A DNA stretch of 62,339 bases, from positions 1 through 62,339 of the forward strand of contig NZ_CANLXP010000020.1 in NCBI RefSeq assembly GCF_947495145.1. Direction: 5' to 3'. The translations under genes were made by a program, and so were the position numbers. The first letter of the stretch is position 1; each line of letters starts with the position of its first letter. This document shows, piece after piece, positions 25,403 to 32,937 of this stretch. Origin of the DNA: an uncultured Arthrobacter sp. GTDB lineage: Bacteria; Actinomycetota; Actinomycetes; Actinomycetales; Micrococcaceae. The notes under the pieces are model-generated. The model was not told where the DNA came from. It saw only the letters and a list, made by a program, of their open reading frames with translations, and searched no databases.

Positions 25403-25537
25403 GTGAAGAAGATCATCGGCGCAGCCGCAAGTCTCCTTGTCGCAGCAGCAGTTCTTGCGCCGGCAACCCCGGCAGTGGGAGCAGCAAGCTGGGATTGGCC
25501 GAAGACGGTAACAGCAAGCTGGGACTGGCCGAAATAA
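25403..25537 (+). CDS. Exported tandem-heptapeptide precursor (ASWDWPK x2)
   Basis: A 44-codon gene starting with GTG, with AAGGGA 8 bases upstream. Residues 1-27 are a classical Sec signal peptide: KK near the N-terminus, a hydrophobic core ASLLVAAAVLA and AVGA ahead of the likely cleavage site (after Ala27). The mature part is two copies of ASWDWPK (residues 28-34 and 38-44), separated by TVT, ending exactly with the second copy. At DNA level the copies differ by two silent changes. Such short exported repeats look like pheromone or signalling-peptide precursors. The function is unknown; the neighbours are a divergent LuxR-type regulator and a SpaB_C-like gene. Confidence 0.75.
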   Translation: MKKIIGAAASLLVAAAVLAPATPAVGAASWDWPKTVTASWDWPK

Positions 25538-25635
25538 GACCAACTCCCTAGCGTTTCAGCGCTTCGGCAACGGAGCTGTGGAACACCAACAGACTCGCCC
25601 CAGCGGGGGTAACCATTAGCCCGAAGGAGGATGCC

Positions 25636-26598
25636 ATGAGTCAGCTGACAGCAGTTCGAACCGCCTCACGAACAGCACTCAGCGCTCAATGGTGGCATCT
25701 TTCCACTCATGCAGGCGGCTTCGATGTAGCGGACGGCATCATTGGAGACCTGGTTACCCCGCTGGCGGCGCAGGCCCAAGTACTGCGGGCCGCACGATGG
25801 TTCTACACACGCAGTGTGGAGCCATCTTCTACTGTCCAGGTGCGGCTGCACATCCTGGCGCAGCCCGGCACCATTGAACGATTGCAAACCGTGCACCAGG
25901 TTCTGCTGAAGCGCAACAGCGGCGCGTTGGCCGCCCTGCCGGCCCGCCAATCAGTTTCGACTCCGGCCACCCACGGCTACTATCTTCGCGGCATCGAGGA
26001 TGCCGATCCCCAGCTCGAGGCCGAGTTGTTCAAGTACGGCGGCGTTGACGGCCTGCAGCTGGCAGAGGAAGTTTTCGAACTTTCATCGGAGCTCGCGGCA
26101 TGGGGAACACAGCGCTTCTCCAAAATGCACAGCCGGTCAGCGTTCGCCGCCCTTGTCCTCTTCGATTCCGCCCGAAGCATGATGAGGGGTTCGCGATCGG
26201 CAAGCTGGGCCGATCGCCGCCGAATCTCCTGGGAGTACTACTGGGACAGCCACCTGAAGACCTGCACACCGGATCTCGGTGCACGCGGGCCCGCTGTTCG
26301 CGAAGCCATGATGAACCAAATCAATGCCAAAGCTCCGGCGTTCCAGAGCCTCATGGCGGCAACGGCGGCTGAATCGGCCGTCCACAATTGGCGGCGCCGG
26401 TGGTTCCGCGCGCTGGACACCTACCTGTACCGCGCGGACAAGGCACGTGTAAGCCGCAGCGCTCAGCACCTGACGGTCCATCAGGCACACATGACTCTGA
26501 ACCGCCTGGGTTTCAGCTCGCGTGAAGAAGCAGTGCTTGGCCTGTATGCCCGCACGTGGAGCGTTGATCGTGAACGAGCCCTGTTCAACCGAAACTGA
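25636..26598 (+). CDS. Stand-alone SpaB_C-like protein (lantibiotic dehydratase C-terminal domain)
   Basis: A 320-residue protein preceded by a near-perfect AAGGAGG. It resembles the lantibiotic-dehydratase C-terminal (SpaB_C, thiopeptide-type) domain: WWHLSTHAGGFDVADGII, ARWFYTRSVEPSSTVQVRLHIL (residues about 53-74, compare the WFF-R-Y...H-R-R-L pattern), and LFKYGGVDGLQLAEEVFELSS (131-151, the YGG...LAE.F..SS hallmark). There is no N-terminal glutamylation/dehydratase domain, so it cannot alone dehydrate a peptide. Some residues usually basic in the pattern are changed (VQVRLHI). It lies 98 bases after the peptide gene and is probably co-transcribed with it. Confidence 0.7.
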   Translation: MSQLTAVRTASRTALSAQWWHLSTHAGGFDVADGIIGDLVTPLAAQAQVLRAARWFYTRSVEPSSTVQVRLHILAQPGTIERLQTVHQVLLKRNSGALAALPARQSVSTPATHGYYLRGIEDADPQLEAELFKYGGVDGLQLAEEVFELSSELAAWGTQRFSKMHSRSAFAALVLFDSARSMMRGSRSASWADRRRISWEYYWDSHLKTCTPDLGARGPAVREAMMNQINAKAPAFQSLMAATAAESAVHNWRRRWFRALDTYLYRADKARVSRSAQHLTVHQAHMTLNRLGFSSREEAVLGLYARTWSVDRERALFNRN

Positions 26599-26648
26599 CT
26601 ACGTCCTGCTCGATCGTTATCACCGAAGACGGGAAAGGAAAGTGCAGC

Positions 26649-26840
26649 ATGGCACACAACAAGGATGTCATCCTCGCCGTAAACGCACACGACCTGAGCG
26701 AGGCACTTGGATGTTCGCCGGATACCGTGGAGGATCTCCGCGGGATGGGTGTGATCGCCTCCCAGGGAGAGCTGTGGGAAGTTGGCGCCGCCAGAGACTA
26801 TCTTCGCGACGCCGCCTGGGCCGACAGCCTGTGGCACTAG
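26649..26840 (+). CDS. Small HTH/excisionase-like protein
   Basis: A 63-residue protein with a GGAAAGG ribosome binding site. NAHDLSEALGCSPDTVEDLRGMGVIASQGELWEVGAARDYL fits a compact MerR/excisionase-type helix-turn-helix with a small wing. The C-terminus ends WADSLWH. It is the last gene before a strong terminator at 26877-26906, 50 bases after the SpaB_C gene, so it may be part of the peptide operon. The function is unknown. Confidence 0.65.
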   Translation: MAHNKDVILAVNAHDLSEALGCSPDTVEDLRGMGVIASQGELWEVGAARDYLRDAAWADSLWH

Positions 26841-26876
26841 GACATCAGCACCGCGACCAATTCTGATGCATGGATC

Positions 26877-26906
26877 AAAGCCCGAGCCCTGAGGGGTCCG
26901 GGCTTT
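26877..26906 (+). terminator. Rho-independent terminator of the peptide operon
   Basis: AAAGCCCG (26877-26884) pairs with CGGGCTTT (26899-26906), with an inner partial stem, followed by a T-rich tail (CTTC). It separates the small HTH gene from the convergent MarR gene. Confidence 0.8.
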
Positions 26907-26927
26907 CTTCATGCAGCGGCAGATGCG

Positions 26928-27434
26928 CTACTTCGGGTCCAGCACACCGCTGTCACGAAGCCGGCTGATCAGGGAGCTGAGCTCGATTCGGAGGGTAGTG
27001 CCCTTCTCCGTGAACAGAGCGTCCTCGAGAGCGCGAGCTTGCTCCAGGGCGCGGCTGCCGGCAGCCGTCAACGAATGCGTGTCGTCCTTGATCTCCACGA
27101 ATCCCAGCTGCGTCAGCTCAGCGAGTGAACGTTCGGTAGCGGAATCCGGCAGCAGGCACTGGGTTGCGATCTCCGATGTGGCTGCGCCGGGCAGCTCGAC
27201 GAGGCCGCTCAAAACGGAAAGATCGAGTGGAGTCAGTCCCAAATCAGCCAACTGGGAGTGAAGGTGCTCCTGTACAAAGTGCGCAGCTGTGGTGAGCATC
27301 AAGCGGGTGGAATGCGTTTCCACTGGAGTGCCGTCGTCGTTCAGGGCAGTTGTGCCGGAAAATGCAGTCGAGGATGTCAGGTCGGCGTCGGAGACAGGCG
27401 TGGTCTGAGTACTGGGGTCCGGAGCGGTGGCCAT
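26928..27434 (-). CDS. MarR-family transcriptional regulator
   Basis: A 168-residue winged-helix protein. After a Thr/Ser-rich N-terminus of about 40 residues come helices RLMLTTAAHFVQEHLHSQLADLGLTPLDLSVLSGLVELPGAATSEIATQCLLPDSATERSLAELTQLGFVEIKDDTHSLTAAG, matching the MarR HTH and wing. The C-terminal dimerisation helix is short and acidic. The target is unknown; it ends convergently to the peptide operon and lies 137 bases upstream of the divergent Gfo/Idh gene. Confidence 0.75.
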   Translation of the reverse strand: MATAPDPSTQTTPVSDADLTSSTAFSGTTALNDDGTPVETHSTRLMLTTAAHFVQEHLHSQLADLGLTPLDLSVLSGLVELPGAATSEIATQCLLPDSATERSLAELTQLGFVEIKDDTHSLTAAGSRALEQARALEDALFTEKGTTLRIELSSLISRLRDSGVLDPK

Positions 27435-27571
27435 AGGGTCCCTTAGAGATGAGAAATTCCGTAGCCACTGCTTGACCGAAAAACGATCATAGTATGGCTT
27501 CGCGCAGTCGCAAACTTGTTCGGGCAGTTCATTCCTGTGCTGAACGGAACCCAGGGCCCTAGGGTTGGGCC

Positions 27572-28594
27572 ATGGAGAAAATCAGGACGGCCCTCATCGG
27601 ATTCGGGTTGGGGGGTCGGGTTTTTCATGCTCCCTTCGTCAGCGCCGGCAGCCGCTACTCGCTTGATGTGATCGTGACGTCCAATGAGGACCGTATTGCT
27701 CAGGTTGAGTCCCAGTACCCGGGCACCCGGATTGTCCGCACCGTCGAGGAGCTGTGGCAGCAGACGGATCAGCTGGACCTCGTCGTCGTGAGCACGCCTC
27801 CGGCCACCCACGCGCAGTTGGCGGAGCGGGCGCTGAAGGCGGGCGTCGCCGTCGTCGTCGATAAGCCGTTCGTGGTGAATTCTGCCGACGGTGAGCGGCT
27901 CATTGAAGTCGCAAGGGAAGAGAATCAACTGCTCACCGTGTTCCAGAACAGGCGCTGGGACGGTGACTTCCTGACCGTGCGGAAACTGCTCGAGGAGGGC
28001 AAGCTGGGCACCGTGCGGCGGTTCGAATCACGAATGGAAACCTACAAGCCGCTGGTCACCAAGCCGTGGAAAGCCAAGAGCGGAGCGGACGAGGGCGGCG
28101 GCATCCTCTTTGACCTGGGCCCGCACCTGATCGACCAGGCGCTGCAGCTGTTCGGGGACGCGGAACTCGTGCACGTGGAGCGGGCGGCTCACCGCGAAGC
28201 CGAAGGACCTGACGACGACGTCTTCCTGGCGTTGCGGCATTCCTCGGGCGTCATAAGCCACCTCTGGATGAACGCGCTCGCACCGCAGGCCGCACCGCGG
28301 TTCCGGGTCACCGGGTCGAAATCGGCCTACACCAAGTGGGGAACGGACGTGCAGGAGCTTGCCGTCGACGCCGGAATGTTGCCCAGCGACCCGGGCTACG
28401 GTGTGGAGGACAAGCTCGCGTGGGGGCTGCTCGGGTTTGACCAGGAGGCAACGCGGCAGCCCACCGAGAACGGGAACTACCCGGCGTTCTACGACCTCCT
28501 TGCGACGGCGCTGCAGAATGGCGGCCCCGTTCCCGTTGATCCGGCGGACAGCCTGCGCACCCACCGGATTATCGAGGCCGCACACGCGGTCTAG
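27572..28594 (+). CDS. Gfo/Idh/MocA-family NAD(P)-dependent oxidoreductase
   Basis: A 340-residue dehydrogenase. The N-terminal Rossmann fold has GFGLGGRVFHAPFVSA, then DLVVVSTPPATHAQLAERAL and VVDKPFVVNSADGERLIEVA with the family EKP/DKP-type catalytic Lys. The C-terminal domain has GGGILFDLGPHLIDQALQLFG (the family GG...DxGxH motif). The substrate is not identifiable. A TAGGGT box lies 6 bases before the ATG. Confidence 0.9.
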   Translation: MEKIRTALIGFGLGGRVFHAPFVSAGSRYSLDVIVTSNEDRIAQVESQYPGTRIVRTVEELWQQTDQLDLVVVSTPPATHAQLAERALKAGVAVVVDKPFVVNSADGERLIEVAREENQLLTVFQNRRWDGDFLTVRKLLEEGKLGTVRRFESRMETYKPLVTKPWKAKSGADEGGGILFDLGPHLIDQALQLFGDAELVHVERAAHREAEGPDDDVFLALRHSSGVISHLWMNALAPQAAPRFRVTGSKSAYTKWGTDVQELAVDAGMLPSDPGYGVEDKLAWGLLGFDQEATRQPTENGNYPAFYDLLATALQNGGPVPVDPADSLRTHRIIEAAHAV

Positions 28595-29703
28595 ACGAGC
28601 TGGTGCCAGTCCTCGGTGAGTTTGAGGCCGTGTGCCTCCGACACGGAGGAGTGGGCAACGGCGCCGCCGGCGATGTTGAGCCCGTGCGCCAACGCGGGGA
28701 TCGCCTCAAAGGCGCCGCGTACGCCCTTGTCTGCCAGCGCTACGGCGTAGCGGAGCGTCACGTTGGTCAGCGCGTAAGTGGAGGTGTTCGGCACGGCGCC
28801 AGGCATATTACCCACGCAGTAGAACAGCGACTGGTGAACGGTGAAGGTGGGATCCTCATGCGTGGTGACGTGCGAATCCTCGAAGCAGCCACCCTGGTCC
28901 ACAGCGATATCGACGAGGACGCTGCCGGGCTTCATGCGGGAAACCATGTCGTTCGTGACCAGCTTCGGCGCCTTTGCCCCGGGAATGAGGACCGATCCGA
29001 TCACCAGGTCGGCATCCAGCACCGCGCGTTCGATCTCGAAGGCGTTGGACACGATGGTTCGGATACGGCCGGCGTATTGGGCGTCCAACTCGCGCAGCCG
29101 TGCGATGTTGATGTCCAGAACGGTGACATCCGCACCGGTGCCGACGGCCATCGCGGTTGCGTTGGTTCCCGCAACACCCGCGCCAAGCACAACCACCTTC
29201 GCCGGGCGCACACCCGGCACACCGCCCAGCAGCAATCCCGGACCTCCCGACGGCGCGGTCATCACCTGCGCTCCCACCTGGACTGACAGCCGGCCCGCCA
29301 CCTCGGACATGGGCGCCAGCAGGGGAAGGGCGCGCCCGTCCTGGACCGTCTCATAGGCAATGGCGGTCACGCCGGATTCCATCAGGGCATGGGTCAGCTT
29401 CGGTTCAGCCGCAAGGTGCAAATAGGTGAAGAGAACAAGGCCCTCCCGGAAGCGGTGGTACTCCTCCGCAATCGGCTCCTTGACCTTCAGTACCATGTCG
29501 GCACGTGCCCAGAGGTCATCAGCGTCGTCGACGATTTCCGCCCCTGCGGCCACGTACTCGTCATCGGTGATGTTGGACCCAACGCCGGCCGACCGCTCCA
29601 CCAGGACCGTATGGCCGTGGGTGCGGAACTCGTGCACCCCGGAAGCCGTGATGGCTACGCGGAACTCGTTGTTTTTCACTTCTTTGGGGACGCCGATGAT
29701 CAC
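28591..29703 (-). CDS. ald: Alanine dehydrogenase
   Basis: A 370-residue NAD-dependent L-alanine dehydrogenase (alanine to pyruvate plus ammonia). Visible are the start MIIGVPKEVKNNEFRVA, VKEPIAEEYHRFREGLVLFTYLHLA with catalytic Lys and His region, the Rossmann VVVLGAGVAGTNATAMAVG and the C-terminal KGVRGAFEAIPALAHGLNIAGG. The N-terminal Arg15/Lys75/His96-type residues of the family are in place. Its 3' end overlaps the oxidoreductase by 4 bases. The divergent PucR-type gene at 30011 resembles the known AdeR regulator of ald in Bacillus subtilis. Confidence 0.95.
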   Translation of the reverse strand: MIIGVPKEVKNNEFRVAITASGVHEFRTHGHTVLVERSAGVGSNITDDEYVAAGAEIVDDADDLWARADMVLKVKEPIAEEYHRFREGLVLFTYLHLAAEPKLTHALMESGVTAIAYETVQDGRALPLLAPMSEVAGRLSVQVGAQVMTAPSGGPGLLLGGVPGVRPAKVVVLGAGVAGTNATAMAVGTGADVTVLDINIARLRELDAQYAGRIRTIVSNAFEIERAVLDADLVIGSVLIPGAKAPKLVTNDMVSRMKPGSVLVDIAVDQGGCFEDSHVTTHEDPTFTVHQSLFYCVGNMPGAVPNTSTYALTNVTLRYAVALADKGVRGAFEAIPALAHGLNIAGGAVAHSSVSEAHGLKLTEDWHQLV

Positions 29704-29748
29704 GGGATTCTCCGTCTGCGCTCGAGTGCTTGAAGTCGATCACGAAAG

Positions 29749-29965
29749 TGTTGATCAACAGGCTTGTGGCCCGTTGCCTCAAGGATACGAGCGCTTCTCT
29801 CGCGAGGACAGGGCGGAGGCCGCCCTTCCCGGCGGGTGGGGTCGGCGACGGAGCGCGCCGTCGTCGTCGTCGGTCTTGCTTTCCGCGCCCCGCCACGGAT
29901 GCGCCCATGTTGTGACCGGTGTCACTAGCATGTTGCCCGTGCGCACTCCAGTCGACAATTGTCGA
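29749..29965. promoter_or_regulatory. Two palindromes in the ald/PucR divergent intergenic region
   Basis: TGTTGATCAACA (29749-29760) is a perfect 12-base palindrome 46 bases upstream of ald. TCGACAATTGTCGA (29952-29965) is a perfect 14-base palindrome 46 bases upstream of the regulator gene. Their matching distances from the two divergent starts suggest operators of the PucR-type regulator and/or ald control. Apart from these, the 307-base region (29704-30010) shows no gene. Confidence 0.5.
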
Positions 29966-30010
29966 GTTGTGGGGCGCCAAGTGTCGTCGTCGCGGTCCTA
30001 GGATGATTCA

Positions 30011-31222
30011 GTGCAGACAACGCAGGTGGAGCTCGAGGTAGAGCGGATAGCCGTACGGCTGGGACGCGGGCTCTCCCTGGAGGACCTCGACGGCGTGCTC
30101 CTCGCGTACAGCAGCCACCAGTCCTCCGCCGACCGCGTGCGCGTCAACTTCCTGCTGAGCAAGAAGGTGCCCGAAGACGTCAGCGCGTGGCAGCTTCAGC
30201 ACGGCATTACGACGGCAGTGCGCCCGGTTGCGGTCCCGGCCAACCCTGAGCTGGGGATGTTCGGGCGGGTGTGCGTCCCGCTGCTGGTGCGCGGTTTCCG
30301 GGTGGGTTACCTCTGGGTGCAGCAGGACGCCGCTGAAGATTCCGCCGCCCACATCCTCAAGCAGTTGCCCGGAGTGCGTGAGGACGTCGACCGGCTGGCT
30401 GCGCTGCTGCTGGAGGACAACACAGCAGGTTCCGAGCACCGCACCCGCCGGGAGAGGATTTTCCTCGCAGCTGCCGCCGGTGACGGCCAGGCGCTGGAAG
30501 AGTGCGCGGGGTGGCCGGAACTCGACGGCACCTCGCCGTGGCACCTTGAGGTTCTGCTGGACCGCCGGTCGGCGCCAGGGGAGGTGGGAGCCGATGACGG
30601 AACCCTGGCCCGGCGCACCGCCGCCCTGCAGGCGACAGTGGGAGCGGATGCCGTCGTCTTCAGCGCGGCCGAGGCAACGCACGCAGTCCTGCTGGTCCGC
30701 AGCGGCGCAGGCACAGCTGAGCTGGCGACGCTCCGGCGTCGTTATGCTGACCGGCTGGCGACCGTCGCGGGAGCACCGGGAGTACCCCTGATGAGTGGAG
30801 CAAGCGAACCTTTCGGCACTCCCGACGGGCTTGCGGGTGCGTATGTGCAGGCGCGCTCGGCGGTGCAGGCGGCCGCCGTCGACCCGTTGCTTGGGAATGC
30901 CGTGCACTACCGGTCGATCGGCGTGTATCAGTTCCTCGCGGGAGGCGGCTGGCAGGCTTCGTCGCCGCGTTCGGTCTACTTTGCCGAACTGGAGGACTAC
31001 GACCGTAACGGCGAGCTTCTTCCCGTTCTGGAGCTCTTGTTCGACAAGAACGGATCGGTGCAGGACGTGGCGGCGCAGCTTCACCTGCATCGCAGCAGCG
31101 TTTACAACCGGTTGTCGCGGGTCCGTTCAGTAATCGGTGCTGATCCGCTGAGCGGGCCCGTCCGGCTCGAGCTGCACCTGGCGCTCAAGGCACGCCGCTG
31201 GTCAGGGCGCCCCCGCCTCTGA
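30011..31222 (+). CDS. PucR/CdaR-type helix-turn-helix regulator (AdeR-like)
   Basis: A 403-residue regulator starting with GTG. The N-terminal half (about 5-150) resembles a GAF/PucR ligand region (VAVPANPELGMFGRVCVPLLVRGFRVGYLWVQQ). The C-terminal part ends with the PucR-type HTH: LLFDKNGSVQDVAAQLHLHRSSVYNRLSRVRSVIGADPLSGPVRLELHLALKARR. Members include AdeR, which activates ald. The position divergent from ald supports the same role. Its 3' end overlaps the convergent HTH gene by 21 bases. Confidence 0.85.
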   Translation: MQTTQVELEVERIAVRLGRGLSLEDLDGVLLAYSSHQSSADRVRVNFLLSKKVPEDVSAWQLQHGITTAVRPVAVPANPELGMFGRVCVPLLVRGFRVGYLWVQQDAAEDSAAHILKQLPGVREDVDRLAALLLEDNTAGSEHRTRRERIFLAAAAGDGQALEECAGWPELDGTSPWHLEVLLDRRSAPGEVGADDGTLARRTAALQATVGADAVVFSAAEATHAVLLVRSGAGTAELATLRRRYADRLATVAGAPGVPLMSGASEPFGTPDGLAGAYVQARSAVQAAAVDPLLGNAVHYRSIGVYQFLAGGGWQASSPRSVYFAELEDYDRNGELLPVLELLFDKNGSVQDVAAQLHLHRSSVYNRLSRVRSVIGADPLSGPVRLELHLALKARRWSGRPRL

Positions 31223-31585
31223 CTTCTTCTGCGCGGCGAGCCAGGCGTCAATCGCATCGCGGCTGATGCGTCGATGGGTTCCGCGGTACTCCACCGGGAT
31301 CACGCCCGCGTCGGTCAGGTTCCGAAGGTACGTGTGGGAGATCCCGGCGGCTTCGGCGGCCTGCGATGTAGTGAGCGTTTCCGCGACTGAGGAGACGGTC
31401 ACGGAGTCTCCTGCCGCCAGACGTTGCAAGAGGTCGACGACGGCATCCTTCGCTTCATCCGGAAGCTTGATGGCGGTGCCGTCCACGAAGACGGTGACGT
31501 CGTCATTCTCCGCCAGTGTCCGCGCCAGTGACCGGCGCTGAAGGTCGGGTAGGGCGGGGGCAATGCGCGAGCGGGGTCGGATCAT
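31202..31585 (-). CDS. Excisionase-type HTH protein (orphan antitoxin-like)
   Basis: A 127-residue protein starting at MIRPRSRIAP (an 11-residue upstream extension begins at 31618). The middle VTVFVDGTAIKLPDEAKDAVVDLLQRLAAGDSVTVSS precedes TLTTSQAAEAAGISHTYLRNLTDAGVIPVEYRGTHRRISRDAIDAWLAAQ, the excisionase/HTH_17 domain with the GTHRRI wing. This architecture is typical of the antitoxin partner of PIN-domain toxins, but no PIN gene follows (the next gene downstream is the convergent PucR regulator). A 14-base palindrome lies upstream at 31638-31651. Confidence 0.75.
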   Translation of the reverse strand: MIRPRSRIAPALPDLQRRSLARTLAENDDVTVFVDGTAIKLPDEAKDAVVDLLQRLAAGDSVTVSSVAETLTTSQAAEAAGISHTYLRNLTDAGVIPVEYRGTHRRISRDAIDAWLAAQKKSEAGAP

Positions 31586-31637
31586 AAACCTATTCTGCCC
31601 ATCCGTCTGGTCATCCACACGGGAAACTTCCCCAAAG

Positions 31638-31681
31638 AGCGTTCGAACGCTATCGTTATGGAACCTTAACTAAGCTAGCTT
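31638..31681. promoter_or_regulatory. Two palindromes between the HTH gene and the zinc-ribbon gene
   Basis: AGCGTTCGAACGCT (31638-31651) is a perfect 14-base palindrome, and AAGCTAGCTT (31672-31681) is a perfect 10-base palindrome. They sit between the divergent starts at 31585 and 31726. The first could be an autoregulatory site of the HTH protein. Confidence 0.45.
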
Positions 31682-31725
31682 GGTGGTTGCTATCCGCATC
31701 CACCGCGGTTGAAGGGTGACAAACA

Positions 31726-31992
31726 ATGACGATTATCAACCCGGACCCTCGAAGTACCACGCTGCCTTCGACGGGACAGTTGGCCGAGCGGGACAGCGCT
31801 TTGCCCTGGTGCGAACGGTGCGGAACCGACGAGTTCCTCATCTACGAAGAGTTCGTTCCCGCCCGTGTTTCCTCTGAAGGGCGGGATCTATTGGCTGCCA
31901 GCGTCAGCTACTCCTGCTCTGTTTGCGGTTCTTTCAATGGACACCAGGTCCCCCCGATGTGGAGTCCGCCGCACTGGTTCTGGTACAGCTGA
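31726..31992 (+). CDS. Small zinc-ribbon-like protein
   Basis: An 88-residue protein with two CxxC pairs, WCERCGTDEF and YSCSVCGSF, separated by about 40 residues, which fits a structural zinc-binding ribbon. The C-terminus is aromatic (MWSPPHWFWYS). No catalytic residues or homologues are recognised. It begins about 45 bases after the palindrome AAGCTAGCTT and is followed by a terminator at 32030-32059. Confidence 0.65.
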   Translation: MTIINPDPRSTTLPSTGQLAERDSALPWCERCGTDEFLIYEEFVPARVSSEGRDLLAASVSYSCSVCGSFNGHQVPPMWSPPHWFWYS

Positions 31993-32029
31993 ACCCCCTT
32001 GAGTTCGATCCAAGCAAAGTTCGATCCAC

Positions 32030-32059
32030 GAAACGCCTCCGTCTCCACGGGGGCGTTTC
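32030..32059 (+). terminator. Hairpin terminator after the zinc-ribbon gene
   Basis: GAAACGCC (32030-32037) pairs with GGCGTTTC (32052-32059), with an inner GC-rich part. It serves the zinc-ribbon gene and, from the other side, the convergent SDR gene. Confidence 0.75.
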
Positions 32060-32073
32060 TGTTGGCCTCTCAG

Positions 32074-32838
32074 CTAGCCCCGTCCGATGAACGGCATCCC
32101 GCTGGCGGTCATCACCACCGTGCCGATGCTGGCCGACGCCGGTAGTTGCGCCATGTGCAGCACCGTCCGGGCCGCTTCCTCCACCGGGAACGTGGGTTCC
32201 ACCCGCCGGGAGCCGTCCGCCTGCAACGCACCCTCGCCAACGCCGAGCGTGTCCATGAGGGACGTGGAGGTATTCCCGATGTCAATCTGGCCGCAGGTGA
32301 TGCCGTGGGCGCGACCGTCGAGTTCGATCGACTTGGTCAGCCCCGTCATTGCATGCTTGGTTGCCGTGTACGCCACCGACCGCGGGCGCGGCGAGTGGGC
32401 GGCGATCGAGCCGTTGTTGATGATGCGGCCGCCCTGCGGATCCTGGTTCTTCATGGTGCGGAATGCCTCTGCCGCGCAGAGAAATGAGCCGGTGAGATTG
32501 GTGGACACGGTGGAGTTCCACTCATCGACGCTGATCTCGTCGACCGCACCCGCAGGACCATACGTGCCGGCGTTATTGAACAGCAGGTCAAGCCGGCCCC
32601 AGCGCTCGCGGACCTGCGCGAAGAGCCGTGCGACGTCGTCGGGCCGGCTGATGTCGGTGGGCACAGCAAGGGCGAGCCCCCGCCCTTGCGCGGTTTCTTC
32701 GAGCGGTTCCCGACGGCGCCCGGCCAGGGCGACTGCCCAGCCTGCGTCCAGAAGTGCGTGTGCCACCGCACGACCGATGCCGGACCCGGCGCCGGTAACG
32801 ACGGCGACGGGCGGGTGTTGGAGCGACGGCTCGTTCAT
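32074..32838 (-). CDS. Short-chain dehydrogenase/reductase
   Basis: A 254-residue classical SDR (start [14 protein letters not shown]; a start at 32874 would add 12 residues). It has the NAD(P) motif [22 protein letters not shown], catalytic Ser in [29 protein letters not shown] (Y-x-x-x-K as YTATKHA), and D/N residues in FNNAG. The C-terminal region [16 protein letters not shown] fits the classical substrate loop. It is divergent from aceE with about 100 bases between starts. The substrate is unknown. Confidence 0.85.
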   Translation of the reverse strand: MNEPSLQHPPVAVVTGAGSGIGRAVAHALLDAGWAVALAGRRREPLEETAQGRGLALAVPTDISRPDDVARLFAQVRERWGRLDLLFNNAGTYGPAGAVDEISVDEWNSTVSTNLTGSFLCAAEAFRTMKNQDPQGGRIINNGSIAAHSPRPRSVAYTATKHAMTGLTKSIELDGRAHGITCGQIDIGNTSTSLMDTLGVGEGALQADGSRRVEPTFPVEEAARTVLHMAQLPASASIGTVVMTASGMPFIGRG

Positions 32839-32892
32839 GTCGTTGAAGTCCACCTTCCCTGTTGGAGTTCCCATCTTTGCAGGCCCTCGCCC

Positions 32893-32927
32893 TATAGTAA
32901 TGGAAATAAAGTTCCGTCTAGCGAAAT
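32893..32927 (+). promoter_or_regulatory. aceE upstream region with IclR-like box
   Basis: TATAGT (32893-32898) is a -10-like box (a similar TACTAT reads toward the SDR gene). GGAA (32902-32905)-ATAAAG-TTCC (32912-32915) is followed by TTCCGTCTAGCGAAAT (32912-32927). The arrangement matches one in front of uraD (38389-38414) and resembles sites near the IclR gene, so it may be bound by the same regulator. The position between promoter and ATG at 32938 would suit repression. Confidence 0.5.
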
Positions 32928-32937
32928 AGGGTTTGGC

